Source: Paracoccaceae bacterium (GTDB lineage: Bacteria; Pseudomonadota; Alphaproteobacteria; Rhodobacterales; Rhodobacteraceae). Taken from it: 12,314 nt of DNA. Positions 6,943 through 12,314 of the stretch are shown here, in pieces. The stretch is taken from NCBI GenBank assembly GCA_015485375.1, contig WFTU01000153.1, positions 1 through 12,314 of the forward strand, given 5' to 3'. Positions within the stretch are counted from its first letter, which is position 1. Every line of letters begins with the position of its first letter. The position numbers were made by a program, and so were the translations under genes. The notes under the pieces are model-generated. The model was not told the DNA's origin. It did no database searches and saw only the letters and a program-made list of their open reading frames with translations.

Positions 6943-6955
6943 TGACCAAAGGTCA
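6943..6955. promoter_or_regulatory. Putative operator 2: inverted repeat upstream of the pdhA -35
   Basis: TGACCAAAGGTCA is a perfect 5-bp inverted repeat with a 3-base centre, about 10 bases upstream of the -35. Its half-sites face the opposite way from the E. coli PdhR/FadR pattern (GGT-N3-ACC), so I do not assign a regulator. The position suits either an activator or cooperative repression with operator 1. Confidence 0.45.
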
Positions 6956-6986
6956 AACTGGTGTATTTTCCGGTAGTAACAAATAA

Positions 6987-7289
6987 TTAGCGGATGATGA
7001 TCTCGTCGCCGCGGGCCATGCCCAGAACGCGCCGTGCCTGTTCGTCCAGAAGGTCGAGATCAAGGTAGTCGTTCGAGAGCCGCCGCGTCCGGTTTTCCAG
7101 CCGCGCGCGATCCGTCTGCAATTCCGAAAGCTCGCGCTCGAGGCTCGCTTCCTGTGCCTCGACCTGAAACAGGCGGAACAACCCGTATTCGCCCTGAAGC
7201 GCCGCATAGGAAAAGAACACAATGCCGGCGACGAGCGCCAAAGACACTATCAGTCCGGTAAAGCCGTTTCTAGCCTGGGTCATTTCCAT
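6987..7289 (-). CDS. FtsB/DivIC-like septum formation initiator protein
   Basis: A 100-residue bitopic protein of the size and shape of FtsB/DivIC: a short cytoplasmic start, one membrane helix (about 11-30, LIVSLALVAGIVFFSYAAL), a coiled coil (about 40-72), and the typical C-terminal region RRLSNDYLDLDLLDEQARRVLG. In studied bacteria such proteins join FtsL and FtsQ and help activate septal wall synthesis. I chose ATG 7289 because GAGG lies 8 bases upstream; ATG 7283 and ATG 7322 are also possible. Its place directly upstream of pdhA is common in alphaproteobacteria, though pdhA has its own promoter. Confidence 0.85.
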   Translation of the reverse strand: MEMTQARNGFTGLIVSLALVAGIVFFSYAALQGEYGLFRLFQVEAQEASLERELSELQTDRARLENRTRRLSNDYLDLDLLDEQARRVLGMARGDEIIIR

Positions 7290-7376
7290 CTGCTCTGCCT
7301 CGAACGTGCGATTGATCCGCATCTGCCTGAATCATGCCACAAGTGATTCGCAAAGGGAATCCCCCAAATGCAGAAA

Positions 7377-7404
7377 CTTGTAATATTTATGTGTATTCAG
7401 ACAA
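7377..7404 (-). promoter_or_regulatory. Possible promoter of the ftsB-like gene
   Basis: On the minus strand TTGTCT (7399-7404) and TACAAG (7377-7382) are 16 bases apart in an AT-rich gap. The -35 overlaps a perfect 10-base palindrome, GACAATTGTC (7400-7409), which could be an operator. Both boxes are imperfect. Confidence 0.3.
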
Positions 7405-7417
7405 TTGTCCCGAGTCG

Positions 7418-7567
7418 CTAAATCCGCCGCCAGAAGGCCAGCCAGTCGGTCGTTCGGGTCAGCAGCTTCCCGATCGCGAAGGCCAGATCCCAGTCATTGA
7501 AAATGCCATCGATCACGAAAATACCCGTGATGATTACAGCGAACCAGAATGCGGTTTTGTTGTCCAT
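7418..7567 (-). CDS. 49-residue single-pass membrane protein downstream of transketolase
   Basis: A small protein with one clear membrane helix (about 6-24, AFWFAVIITGIFVIDGIF), an acidic patch (NDWD) and a C-terminal amphipathic, tryptophan-containing segment (TTDWLAFWRRI). I believe similar small proteins sit beside tkt in related bacteria, but no function is known to me. I chose ATG 7565-7567 (MDNKTAF). An in-frame start at 7606 would extend it into the tkt-side hairpin and looks unnatural. It follows the tkt stop by 41 bases and is probably cotranscribed. A strong hairpin lies just before its start and the ribosome site is weak, so translation may depend on RNA structure or coupling. Confidence 0.72.
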   Translation of the reverse strand: MDNKTAFWFAVIITGIFVIDGIFNDWDLAFAIGKLLTRTTDWLAFWRRI

Positions 7568-7576
7568 GGCGCAGTA

Positions 7577-7601
7577 TGGCCCGACGCAAAGCGCCGGACC
7601 A
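7577..7601 (-). promoter_or_regulatory. 11-bp RNA hairpin between tkt and the 49-residue gene
   Basis: On the minus strand TGGTCCGGCGC and GCGTCGGGCCA pair over 11 positions (two G-U pairs) around a three-base TTT loop. It ends 9 bases before ATG 7567 and has no T-run, so it is not a standard terminator. It may protect the tkt mRNA 3' end or limit translation of the small gene. Confidence 0.5.
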
Positions 7602-7608
7602 GTCAATT

Positions 7609-9627
7609 CTACAGCAGGGCTTCTACCTTGGCGGCCACGGCCTCGGCCGTGATCCCGAAGTGTTCATACAGCTCGTTGATCGGGGCGGAGGCACCGAAGC
7701 TTTCCATCCCGACGAAATCCGCCTTCTTGGAATTGCCGCGCTCGCCGGTCAGCCATTTGTCCCAGCCGAAACGCGCCGCCGCCTCGATCCCGACGCGCAC
7801 GGAGCCGGCGGGCAGAACCCGTTTGCGATAGGCTTCGTCCTGTGCCTCGAACAGTTCCCAGCAGGGCATGGACACGACGCGCGTCCCGATCCCCTTGGCC
7901 TGCAGCAGATCCCGCGCCGCGAGGGCGATTTCGACCTCGGAACCGCTCGCCATCAGGATCGCCTGCCGCTTGCCTTCCTCGCGCGCCAGAACATAGGCCC
8001 CCTGCGATGTCAGGTTCTTGTTGGTATGCTTTGTGCGCACCGTCGGCAGTCCCTGACGGGTCAGGGCCAGAGCCGAAGGCGTGGATTTTTCCGACAGGGC
8101 AACCTCCCACGCCTCGGCCGCTTCCACAGTGTCGGCAGGACGGAACACATTGAGGTTCGGCGTCGCCCGCATCATAGCCAGCTGCTCGATCGGCTGGTGG
8201 GTCGGGCCGTCTTCGCCCAGACCGATGGAATCATGCGTCAGTACATAAACCACCCGCAGCCCCATCAGCGAGGACAGGCGCATCGCGCCCTTGGCATAGT
8301 CCGAAAACACCATGAAGGTGCCGCCATAAGGCGCACAGCCGCCATGCAGCGCCAGCCCGTTCATTGCCGCGGCCATGCCGTGTTCGCGGATGCCGTAATA
8401 AACATAGCGCCCCTTGCGGTTATCCGCATCGAAGGTTCCCAGCCCTTCGGTCAGCGTGTTGTTCGATCCGGTCAGGTCCGCCGAGCCCCCAATGGTTTCG
8501 CCCATAACCGGATTGAGTGCCGCCAGTGCCATTTCGCTGGACTTGCGCGTTGCCACCTTCGGCGCTTCGGCGGAAATCTGTTTCTTCAGCATCCGCAGGG
8601 CGGAGCCGAGGCGTTTGGGCGGTTCCCCCGCGATGATCCGGTCAAATTCGGCCTGTCTACGCTCCGACAACCCGCCCTTGCGGGCCTCCCATGCTTCGCG
8701 CTCGGATGTGCCGCGCGCGCCGATTTCCTCCCAGCTTTTCTTGATATCCGCCGGAATTTTGAACGGGCTGGAACGCCAGCCGTAAATCTTGCGCACCTTT
8801 GCAATCTCTTCCTCACCCAGCGGCGCCCCGTGCGCGCCGGAGGTATCCTGTTTTGCCGGAGAGCCGAAGCCGATATGCGTTTTGCAGGCAATCAGCGAGG
8901 GCAGGGGGCTCTGCCGCGCCTGCGAGATCGCCTTGTCAATTGCAACCGGATCATGCCCGTCACAGGCAAACACCGACCAGCCGGAGGCCGAGAAACGGTT
9001 CATCTGGTCCGTCACGTCCGACATATCCACCGAGCCGTCAATGGTAATGCCGTTGTCGTCCCAAAGCACGATCAGCTTGCCGAGCTTCTGCTTGCCCGCC
9101 AGTGCAATCGCCTCATGGCTGATGCCTTCCATCAGGCAGCCGTCACCGGCGATGACATAGGTGGTGTGATCGACGATCTTGCGCCCGAAGCGCGCCTGCA
9201 TCGACTGCTCGCCCATGGCCATACCCACGGCGGTCGCGATCCCCTGACCCAGCGGTCCGGTCGTGGTCTCGATTCCGTCTGCGTGGCCATATTCCGGATG
9301 CCCGGCGGTTTTCGCGCCCATCTGGCGGAAATTCGCGATCTCCTCGATCGTCATATCCTTGTAGCCGGTCAGGTGCAGCAGCCCGTAAAGCAACATGGAA
9401 CCGTGCCCCGCCGACAGCACAAAGCGGTCCCGATCCGGCCAGTGCGGAGCAGAGGCATCGAACTTCAGGTGTTTTTCAAACAGCACCGTTGCCACATCCG
9501 CCATGCCCATCGGCATGCCGGGGTGTCCGGAATTCGCCGCCTGCACCGCATCGATGGCCAGCATGCGCAATGCCGCGGCCTTGTTCCAGTGATCGGGGTG
9601 GTTTTTGCGGAGGTCTTCGATATTCAC
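7609..9627 (-). CDS. tkt: Transketolase
   Basis: A 672-residue thiamine-diphosphate enzyme moving two-carbon ketol units between sugar phosphates in the pentose phosphate (and, where present, Calvin) pathway. Visible motifs are NSGHPGMPMG (32-41), GPLGQGIATAVGMA, the cofactor motif GDG (161-163) to DDN (190-192), and the pyrimidine-domain signature GEDGPTHQPIEQLA; all expected regions are present. I chose GTG 9625-9627 (VNIEDLRKNH): it follows AGAAGGA with 7 bases between and gives the usual length. An open frame reaches 9741 but that extension passes through the promoter. The upstream divergent genes are zauP-like and zapA. Confidence 0.96.
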   Translation of the reverse strand: MNIEDLRKNHPDHWNKAAALRMLAIDAVQAANSGHPGMPMGMADVATVLFEKHLKFDASAPHWPDRDRFVLSAGHGSMLLYGLLHLTGYKDMTIEEIANFRQMGAKTAGHPEYGHADGIETTTGPLGQGIATAVGMAMGEQSMQARFGRKIVDHTTYVIAGDGCLMEGISHEAIALAGKQKLGKLIVLWDDNGITIDGSVDMSDVTDQMNRFSASGWSVFACDGHDPVAIDKAISQARQSPLPSLIACKTHIGFGSPAKQDTSGAHGAPLGEEEIAKVRKIYGWRSSPFKIPADIKKSWEEIGARGTSEREAWEARKGGLSERRQAEFDRIIAGEPPKRLGSALRMLKKQISAEAPKVATRKSSEMALAALNPVMGETIGGSADLTGSNNTLTEGLGTFDADNRKGRYVYYGIREHGMAAAMNGLALHGGCAPYGGTFMVFSDYAKGAMRLSSLMGLRVVYVLTHDSIGLGEDGPTHQPIEQLAMMRATPNLNVFRPADTVEAAEAWEVALSEKSTPSALALTRQGLPTVRTKHTNKNLTSQGAYVLAREEGKRQAILMASGSEVEIALAARDLLQAKGIGTRVVSMPCWELFEAQDEAYRKRVLPAGSVRVGIEAAARFGWDKWLTGERGNSKKADFVGMESFGASAPINELYEHFGITAEAVAAKVEALL

Positions 9628-9686
9628 GGCACTATCCTTCTGCACAAGGCGTTTCGTTCCCGGATTTTCCGGAAATACTCCCGACC

Positions 9687-9714
9687 TTGTTAGCACCCCG
9701 GTGAAGCGGGTCAA
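9687..9714 (-). promoter_or_regulatory. tkt promoter
   Basis: On the minus strand TTGACC (9709-9714) and TAACAA (9687-9692) are 16 bases apart, giving a leader of about 53 bases to the GTG at 9627. The leader contains a 10-base palindrome, TTTCCGGAAA (9666-9675), of unknown meaning. Confidence 0.6.
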
Positions 9715-9757
9715 GCAAGCTTGTGCAAACGGGGGCGGCAAAACGTGAAAAAGCGGT

Positions 9758-9763
9758 TACAAT
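9758..9763 (+). promoter_or_regulatory. Possible -10 box for the zauP-like/zapA pair
   Basis: TACAAT lies 45 bases before ATG 9809. No good -35 is visible 16-18 bases upstream, so this is only a candidate. Confidence 0.3.
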
Positions 9764-9808
9764 GCCCCGAATTGATACGAAAAATGATTCGCGGATGAAA
9801 GAACGGGC

Positions 9809-10021
9809 ATGGATGAGCTAGAGAGACTGCACAACCGACTCGCCAGTGCATTGGGCCGTATCGAGACGGCGGTTTCCGGTGTTTCCGGTCTGGCGGAGGA
9901 AAACGCCGGACTGAAAAAAAAGCTGCAAAAGGTCGAGGCCAGACGGGAGGCCGACCGTCAGGAACTCGATGATCTCGCCGCTCAAATCCGCCCGCTGCTC
10001 GAAGGGGAAGACCATGCCTGA
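9809..10021 (+). CDS. zauP: Small coiled-coil protein upstream of ZapA (ZauP-like)
   Basis: A 70-residue, highly charged protein, predicted almost wholly coiled coil (about residues 1-65; leucine-spaced runs such as LERLHNRLASALGRIE and AEENAGLKKKLQKVEA). It has no membrane segment or cysteine. In Caulobacter a coiled-coil protein encoded directly upstream of ZapA, ZauP, works with ZapA to focus the Z-ring. The position, size and structure fit that, so I use the symbol tentatively. Its stop overlaps the zapA start by 8 bases, suggesting translational coupling. The start ATG 9809 has only a weak AACGGG site. Low-complexity coiled coil makes homology hard to prove by eye. Confidence 0.72.
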   Translation: MDELERLHNRLASALGRIETAVSGVSGLAEENAGLKKKLQKVEARREADRQELDDLAAQIRPLLEGEDHA

Positions 10022-10406
10022 AGTGAATGTGCAAATCGGCGGCCGCGAATTCATGGTTCATTGCGAGGAGGGCGAGGAGCCGCACTTGCAGGCCGCTGCC
10101 AAGTTGCTTGATACCGAAGCCGCAACGCTGCAATCTCAGATTGGCCGCGTGCCGGAATCACGCATGTTGCTGATGGCGGGTCTGATGCTGGCCGACCGTT
10201 TCAAGGAAATCGATTTTACCGTGCGCTCGGCGGACGAGCGTATCCGTTCGCTTGAGAGCCAGCTCCGCGCTGCCGAGGCCCGCGCGGCGTCACTGGCGGC
10301 ATCGGCCCCCAAGGCTTTCCCGCAGGAAAACACCGAACTGTTGGAGGCCTATAAGGGCGCGGTTGCCAAGCTCGAGGAACTGGCGGACCAACTCGAAGCC
10401 AAATAA
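10014..10406 (+). CDS. zapA: Cell division protein ZapA
   Basis: A 130-residue ZapA-family protein, which binds FtsZ polymers and bundles them at the Z-ring. The N-terminal domain starts MPEVNVQIGGREFMVHCEEG and continues HLQAAAKLLDTEAATLQ and ESRMLLMAGLMLADRF, all typical. From about residue 65 the protein is a charged coiled coil. I chose ATG 10014, preceded by GAAGGGGAAG; a longer frame from 9969 lies inside the upstream coiled-coil gene. It follows that gene with an 8-base overlap and ends at a strong terminator. The slightly long coiled-coil tail is common in alphaproteobacterial ZapA. Confidence 0.9.
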   Translation: MPEVNVQIGGREFMVHCEEGEEPHLQAAAKLLDTEAATLQSQIGRVPESRMLLMAGLMLADRFKEIDFTVRSADERIRSLESQLRAAEARAASLAASAPKAFPQENTELLEAYKGAVAKLEELADQLEAK

Positions 10407-10432
10407 AAAACCCCGCCAAAGGGCGGGGTTTT
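10407..10432. terminator. Bidirectional terminator between zapA and grxD
   Basis: AAAACCCCGCC, AAAG loop, GGCGGGGTTTT: a perfect 11-bp stem, with T-runs on both strands. It starts directly after the zapA stop and lies 18 bases after the grxD stop, so it can end transcripts from both convergent genes. Confidence 0.92.
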
Positions 10433-10449
10433 GATCTGCGCGAGGTTGC

Positions 10450-10824
10450 TTAACCCTGCTGCTGGTTGGCTTCGCGGATTTTGTCCGCTGCTTCCTTGTT
10501 GAAGCTGATGCCTTTTTCCTCGAACAGAGTGTCGAGTTCCCCGTCGAGGGTCATTTCGGTGATGATGTCGCAGCCGCCGACGAATTCGCCTTTGACGTAA
10601 AGCTGCGGGATGGTCGGCCAGTCGGAAAAGTCCTTGATGCCCTGACGGATTTCCTCGTCGGCCAGAACGTTCACGTCCTTGAACTCCACGCCCATGTAGT
10701 TCAGAACGCCGGCCACGCGGCTGGAAAAGCCGCACTGTGGTGCGTCCTTGTTGCCTTTCATATACAGCACGACATCGTTTTCGGTGATGTCGGCTTTGAT
10801 GCGGTCTTCTGCGGGGTTGCTCAT
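10450..10824 (-). CDS. grxD: CGFS-type monothiol glutaredoxin
   Basis: A 124-residue glutaredoxin with the monothiol active site CGFS at 31-34, a glutathione-binding KGNKDAPQ segment before it, WPTIPQLYVKGEFVGGCDI (69-87) after it, and a short Gln-rich tail. Proteins of this class bind a [2Fe-2S] cluster as a glutathione-bridged dimer or with a BolA partner, and pass clusters to other proteins. The start ATG 10822-10824 has a consensus AGGAG site. It is third in the bolA-small protein-grxD set; 47 bases separate it from the preceding gene. A longer open frame upstream (to 11064) crosses that gene and is not coding. Confidence 0.94.
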   Translation of the reverse strand: MSNPAEDRIKADITENDVVLYMKGNKDAPQCGFSSRVAGVLNYMGVEFKDVNVLADEEIRQGIKDFSDWPTIPQLYVKGEFVGGCDIITEMTLDGELDTLFEEKGISFNKEAADKIREANQQQG

Positions 10825-10871
10825 GTTTATCTCCTGTCTTGCCGTCTTGCGGCTGTTTTCCGGCAAACGGC

Positions 10872-11132
10872 TCAGCGTTTGCGCCATCTCTCGATCATGC
10901 TTGTGTTTGCCCCCAGTATGCGGTTCAGCCGGTCGGCTTCCTCGACACTGCGGGTATCGGTTGCTTCCATGCCCAGCGGCTTGTCGGTTTCCTGCGGCTC
11001 GCCAAACCCCTTGAAGTCCATCCGGTCGGCCAGTGGCCCGGGAGATTTCCCGCGCTTGAACCACGCCTCGATTCCCGCCGCGACGGTGATCAGGGCGACA
11101 ATGCCGCCAACGATGTACTTCCAGGTCTCCAT
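10872..11132 (-). CDS. Small N-terminally anchored protein between bolA and grxD
   Basis: An 86-residue protein I do not recognise by family. Residues 5-24 (KYIVGGIVALITVAAGIEAWF) form one membrane helix; the rest is polar and charged, ending in a likely amphipathic helix (VEEADRLNRILGANTSMIERWRKR). Its ATG directly follows the bolA stop (TAAATG junction), with GGAG inside the bolA end, so translation is probably coupled to bolA. That position between two Fe-S partner genes suggests a related or co-regulated role, but no cysteine is present, which argues against direct cluster binding by thiols. Real coding is likely from its operon position. Confidence 0.75.
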   Translation of the reverse strand: METWKYIVGGIVALITVAAGIEAWFKRGKSPGPLADRMDFKGFGEPQETDKPLGMEATDTRSVEEADRLNRILGANTSMIERWRKR

Positions 11133-11375
11133 TTACTCCGGTGCCTTGGTGGTCAGGGCCAGCGCATGCAATTCACCATGCGACCCCGCCATTTTTTCCT
11201 TCAGCGCGGCATAAACCATCTGGTGCTGCTTGACGCGGTTCAACCCGCGAAATTCCTCCGCCACAACGCTTGCGGCGTAATGCTTGCCATCACCGGCGAG
11301 ATCCTGGATCTCCACCTTGGCAGTCGGAAACGCCTCCTGAATGAGGGCTTCGATTGTGTGTGCTTCTATGGCCAT
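11133..11375 (-). CDS. bolA: BolA-family protein (BolA2/Fra2-like)
   Basis: An 80-residue BolA-fold protein. Conserved landmarks are the central VVAEEFRGLNRVKQHQMVYAAL with the invariant His51, and the closing SHGELHALALTTKAPE with His70. The KQHQMVYAAL pattern is nearer the BolA2/Fra2 and IbaG side than E. coli BolA. Such proteins pair with CGFS glutaredoxins to hold or move [2Fe-2S] clusters; one is encoded just downstream here. The start at 11373-11375 follows CCGGAGAG with a fair spacing. Its stop touches the start of the next gene. A candidate promoter lies just upstream. Confidence 0.92.
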   Translation of the reverse strand: MAIEAHTIEALIQEAFPTAKVEIQDLAGDGKHYAASVVAEEFRGLNRVKQHQMVYAALKEKMAGSHGELHALALTTKAPE

Positions 11376-11403
11376 TCAGACTCTCCGGTTTATTGTTATC
11401 AGG

Positions 11404-11432
11404 AAACTAAGGTGTCCCGCAGGCCGGCACAA
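11404..11432 (-). promoter_or_regulatory. Candidate bolA promoter
   Basis: On the minus strand TTGTGC (11427-11432) and TAGTTT (11404-11409) are 17 bases apart, giving a leader of about 22 bases to ATG 11375. The match to consensus is partial. Confidence 0.45.
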
Positions 11433-11497
11433 GGGGGCGCGGCGTTATTGATTTGTTAGGGGTGCGGGAGTATATAAAGAGTAGTCGATAGCTGGAT

Positions 11498-11650
11498 TCA
11501 CATTGAATACCTTCTAAATTGAGGCCCGCAGTTCCAGCTGCGGGCCTCGGCTTTATCGGACTGCTGTCCGAGGTAGAGCCTTGCAATCGCGACGTTCAGG
11601 CTTGCCGCCATCAGCATCACGACCCAAAGTCGATAGTTTTTCGAATTCAC
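11498..11650 (-). CDS. Probable 50-residue single-pass membrane protein or leader ORF
   Basis: A 51-codon frame starts at GTG 11648-11650 and is preceded by one of the best ribosome sites in the window (AAGGAGGTGAG; GGAGG about 8 bases before GTG). The product has one membrane helix (about 8-27: LWVVMLMAASLNVAIARLYL), then a polar tail (GQQSDKAEARSWNCGPQF). Third codon positions are GC-rich in the body, as in the neighbouring genes. Its 3' part encodes an 11-bp hairpin. An ATG overlaps the GTG in another frame but meets a stop at once. It could be a small membrane protein or a leader peptide tied to RNA structure; I recognise no family. Confidence 0.5.
   Translation of the reverse strand: MNSKNYRLWVVMLMAASLNVAIARLYLGQQSDKAEARSWNCGPQFRRYSM
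11521..11548. terminator. Strong 11-bp hairpin, terminator-like
   Basis: GAGGCCCGCAG and CTGCGGGCCTC form a perfect 11-bp stem with a TTCCAG loop. Neither side has a clean T-run (plus: GGCTTTA; minus: AATTTAG), so termination on either strand is uncertain. It overlaps the end of the 50-residue ORF. Confidence 0.5.
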
Positions 11651-11655
11651 ATATC

Positions 11656-11687
11656 TCACCTCCTTCCGCCGCGAAGTGTCGCGACGG
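11656..11687 (-). promoter_or_regulatory. Leader hairpin and consensus ribosome site of the small ORF
   Basis: On the minus strand CCGTCGCGA and TCGCGGCGG form a 9-bp stem (one G-U) with a CACT loop (11666-11687). GGAGGTGAG (11656-11664) follows after two bases. The hairpin leaves the ribosome site free. Confidence 0.55.
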
Positions 11688-11720
11688 GGCGAAGGTATTG
11701 CGGAAACCTTTAGAAAAACT

Positions 11721-12314
11721 TTAGACGGCGACCTTCACCAGACCGGTGTCGTAGGCATTGCGCAGATCGTCCAGCGGGACGCTTTTGTCACCCAGTACCA
11801 CAGCATCGCCGCCAAAATCGCCAACCTTGATGGCGGGCACATCGCGTTCCTCCAGCAAGAGCAGCAGCGCCGCCATATCGTCCGGCGCACAGGCCAGCAG
11901 ATAACGCGCCTGATCCTCGCCATAGAACCAGCCGGCCCCTTCACCCGTCAGGGTCACCCCCTGTCCGGATGCCAGCGCCATCTCCGCCGCCGCGACCGCC
12001 AGACCACCGTCGGACAGGTCATGCGCAGCTGAAATCAGCCCCTCGGCCTTGGCCGCACGCACCGCCTCGCCATGCCGCCGTTCAGCTTCCAGATTGACAT
12101 GCGGCGTATCGCCGTCCTCGCGATCGAATACCTCGGCCAGCAGGGCCGACTGCCCCAGATGGCCCTTTGTTTCGCCAATCAACACCAGCGCATCGCCGGC
12201 ATTCGGGGCAACGCGGATCATCTCGTCCAGCGTGGACATGATCCCGACCGCGCCAATCGTCGGCGTCGGCAAAATGCCGGTTCCGTCTGTTTCGTTGTAC
12301 AGGCTGACATTGCC
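11721..12314 (-). CDS. purL: Phosphoribosylformylglycinamidine synthase II, C-terminal part
   Basis: The frame is open to the window edge, so the N-terminal part lies outside; 197 residues are present. PurL makes FGAM from FGAR, glutamine and ATP in purine synthesis. The visible part begins GNVSLYNETDGTG then PTPTIGAVGI, a family signature, and covers the C-terminal AIR-synthase-like domain with AHDLSDGGLAVAAAEMA. It ends with a normal C-terminus at TAA 11721-11723. The next genes in the same direction are the small ORF and bolA; no T-run terminator follows directly, so readthrough is possible. Confidence 0.95.
   Translation of the reverse strand, partial: GNVSLYNETDGTGILPTPTIGAVGIMSTLDEMIRVAPNAGDALVLIGETKGHLGQSALLAEVFDREDGDTPHVNLEAERRHGEAVRAAKAEGLISAAHDLSDGGLAVAAAEMALASGQGVTLTGEGAGWFYGEDQARYLLACAPDDMAALLLLLEERDVPAIKVGDFGGDAVVLGDKSVPLDDLRNAYDTGLVKVAV

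Larger units (their letters stand above)
11376..11720. other. 345-base gap between purL and bolA
   Basis: The gap holds, in the minus direction, a short T-rich stretch after purL, a leader hairpin, a consensus ribosome site, the 50-residue ORF, an 11-bp hairpin, a repeated word pair and a candidate bolA promoter. I see no tRNA, known riboswitch or insertion sequence in it. Confidence 0.6.

Noticed and set aside
7549..9693. A 714-codon open frame on the plus strand across tkt
   Set aside because: It is fully antisense to transketolase, of biased composition and without any domain; its ends match no promoter or ribosome site.
10407..10450. 6S RNA, often found beside zapA
   Set aside because: The zapA-grxD gap is only 43 bases and is filled by a terminator; no room for a roughly 160-base RNA.
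10825..11064. N-terminal extension of the glutaredoxin frame
   Set aside because: It overlaps the 86-residue gene in another frame, while ATG 10824 has a consensus ribosome site and a normal family start.
11445..11501. An 18-codon frame (GTG) overlapping the stop of the 50-residue ORF
   Set aside because: Very short, with no helix or motif, and it runs into the bolA promoter area; too weak to call although an AAGG lies upstream.
11498..11650. Trp-type attenuator leader
   Set aside because: Only two separated Trp codons, no T-run after the hairpin, and no amino-acid biosynthesis gene downstream.
1..12314. CRISPR arrays, insertion sequences, prophage genes, tRNA or rRNA
   Set aside because: No regular spaced repeats, transposase motifs, phage genes or tRNA/rRNA-like sequences were seen; the genes are ordinary chromosomal ones.

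Overview
The window looks like the chromosome of an alphaproteobacterium, most likely of the Rhodobacterales/roseobacter type. The evidence is a pyruvate dehydrogenase E1 beta with its own N-terminal lipoyl domain, an ftsB-like gene just upstream of pdhA, a small coiled-coil gene overlapping zapA, a purL-bolA-grxD order, moderately GC-rich codon use and lipid-A-type acyltransferase sequence. It is mostly core housekeeping DNA. I see no phage, insertion sequence, CRISPR array, tRNA, rRNA or defence system.

Layout. 1-103 (+): end of an AMP-forming acyl-CoA (probably malonyl-CoA) synthetase. 94-978 (-): lysophospholipid acyltransferase, tail-to-tail with it. 1086-1490 (+): four-helix membrane protein of unknown role. 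1538-2086 (-): translation initiation factor IF-3, which appears to start at an AUA codon and ends in a clear terminator. 2221-2880 (+): YhhN/lysoplasmalogenase-family membrane protein. 2915-3211 (+): small exported or membrane-anchored protein. 3214-6860 (-): pdhA-pdhB-pdhC (E1 alpha, E1 beta, E2), with a promoter that carries two inverted repeats. 6987-7289 (-): FtsB/DivIC-like division protein. 7418-7567 (-): 49-residue membrane protein. 7609-9627 (-): transketolase with a GTG start and a recognisable promoter. 9809-10406 (+): zauP-like coiled-coil gene and zapA, ended by a bidirectional terminator. 10450-11375 (-): bolA, a small membrane protein and a CGFS monothiol glutaredoxin. 11376-11720 is a structured gap holding a probable 50-codon gene. 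11721-12314 (-): C-terminal part of purL, cut by the window edge.

The genes cover central carbon flow (transketolase and the first two components of pyruvate dehydrogenase; E3 is not here), Z-ring and septum proteins (FtsB-like, ZauP-like, ZapA), envelope lipid modification, and an Fe-S trafficking pair (BolA and CGFS glutaredoxin).

Nothing here is convincingly a new multi-gene system. The points most worth following are the structured purL-bolA gap, with two hairpins, a consensus ribosome site, a small membrane ORF and a repeated word pair; the AUA start of infC; the two-operator pdhA promoter; and the small membrane genes beside tkt and grxD.
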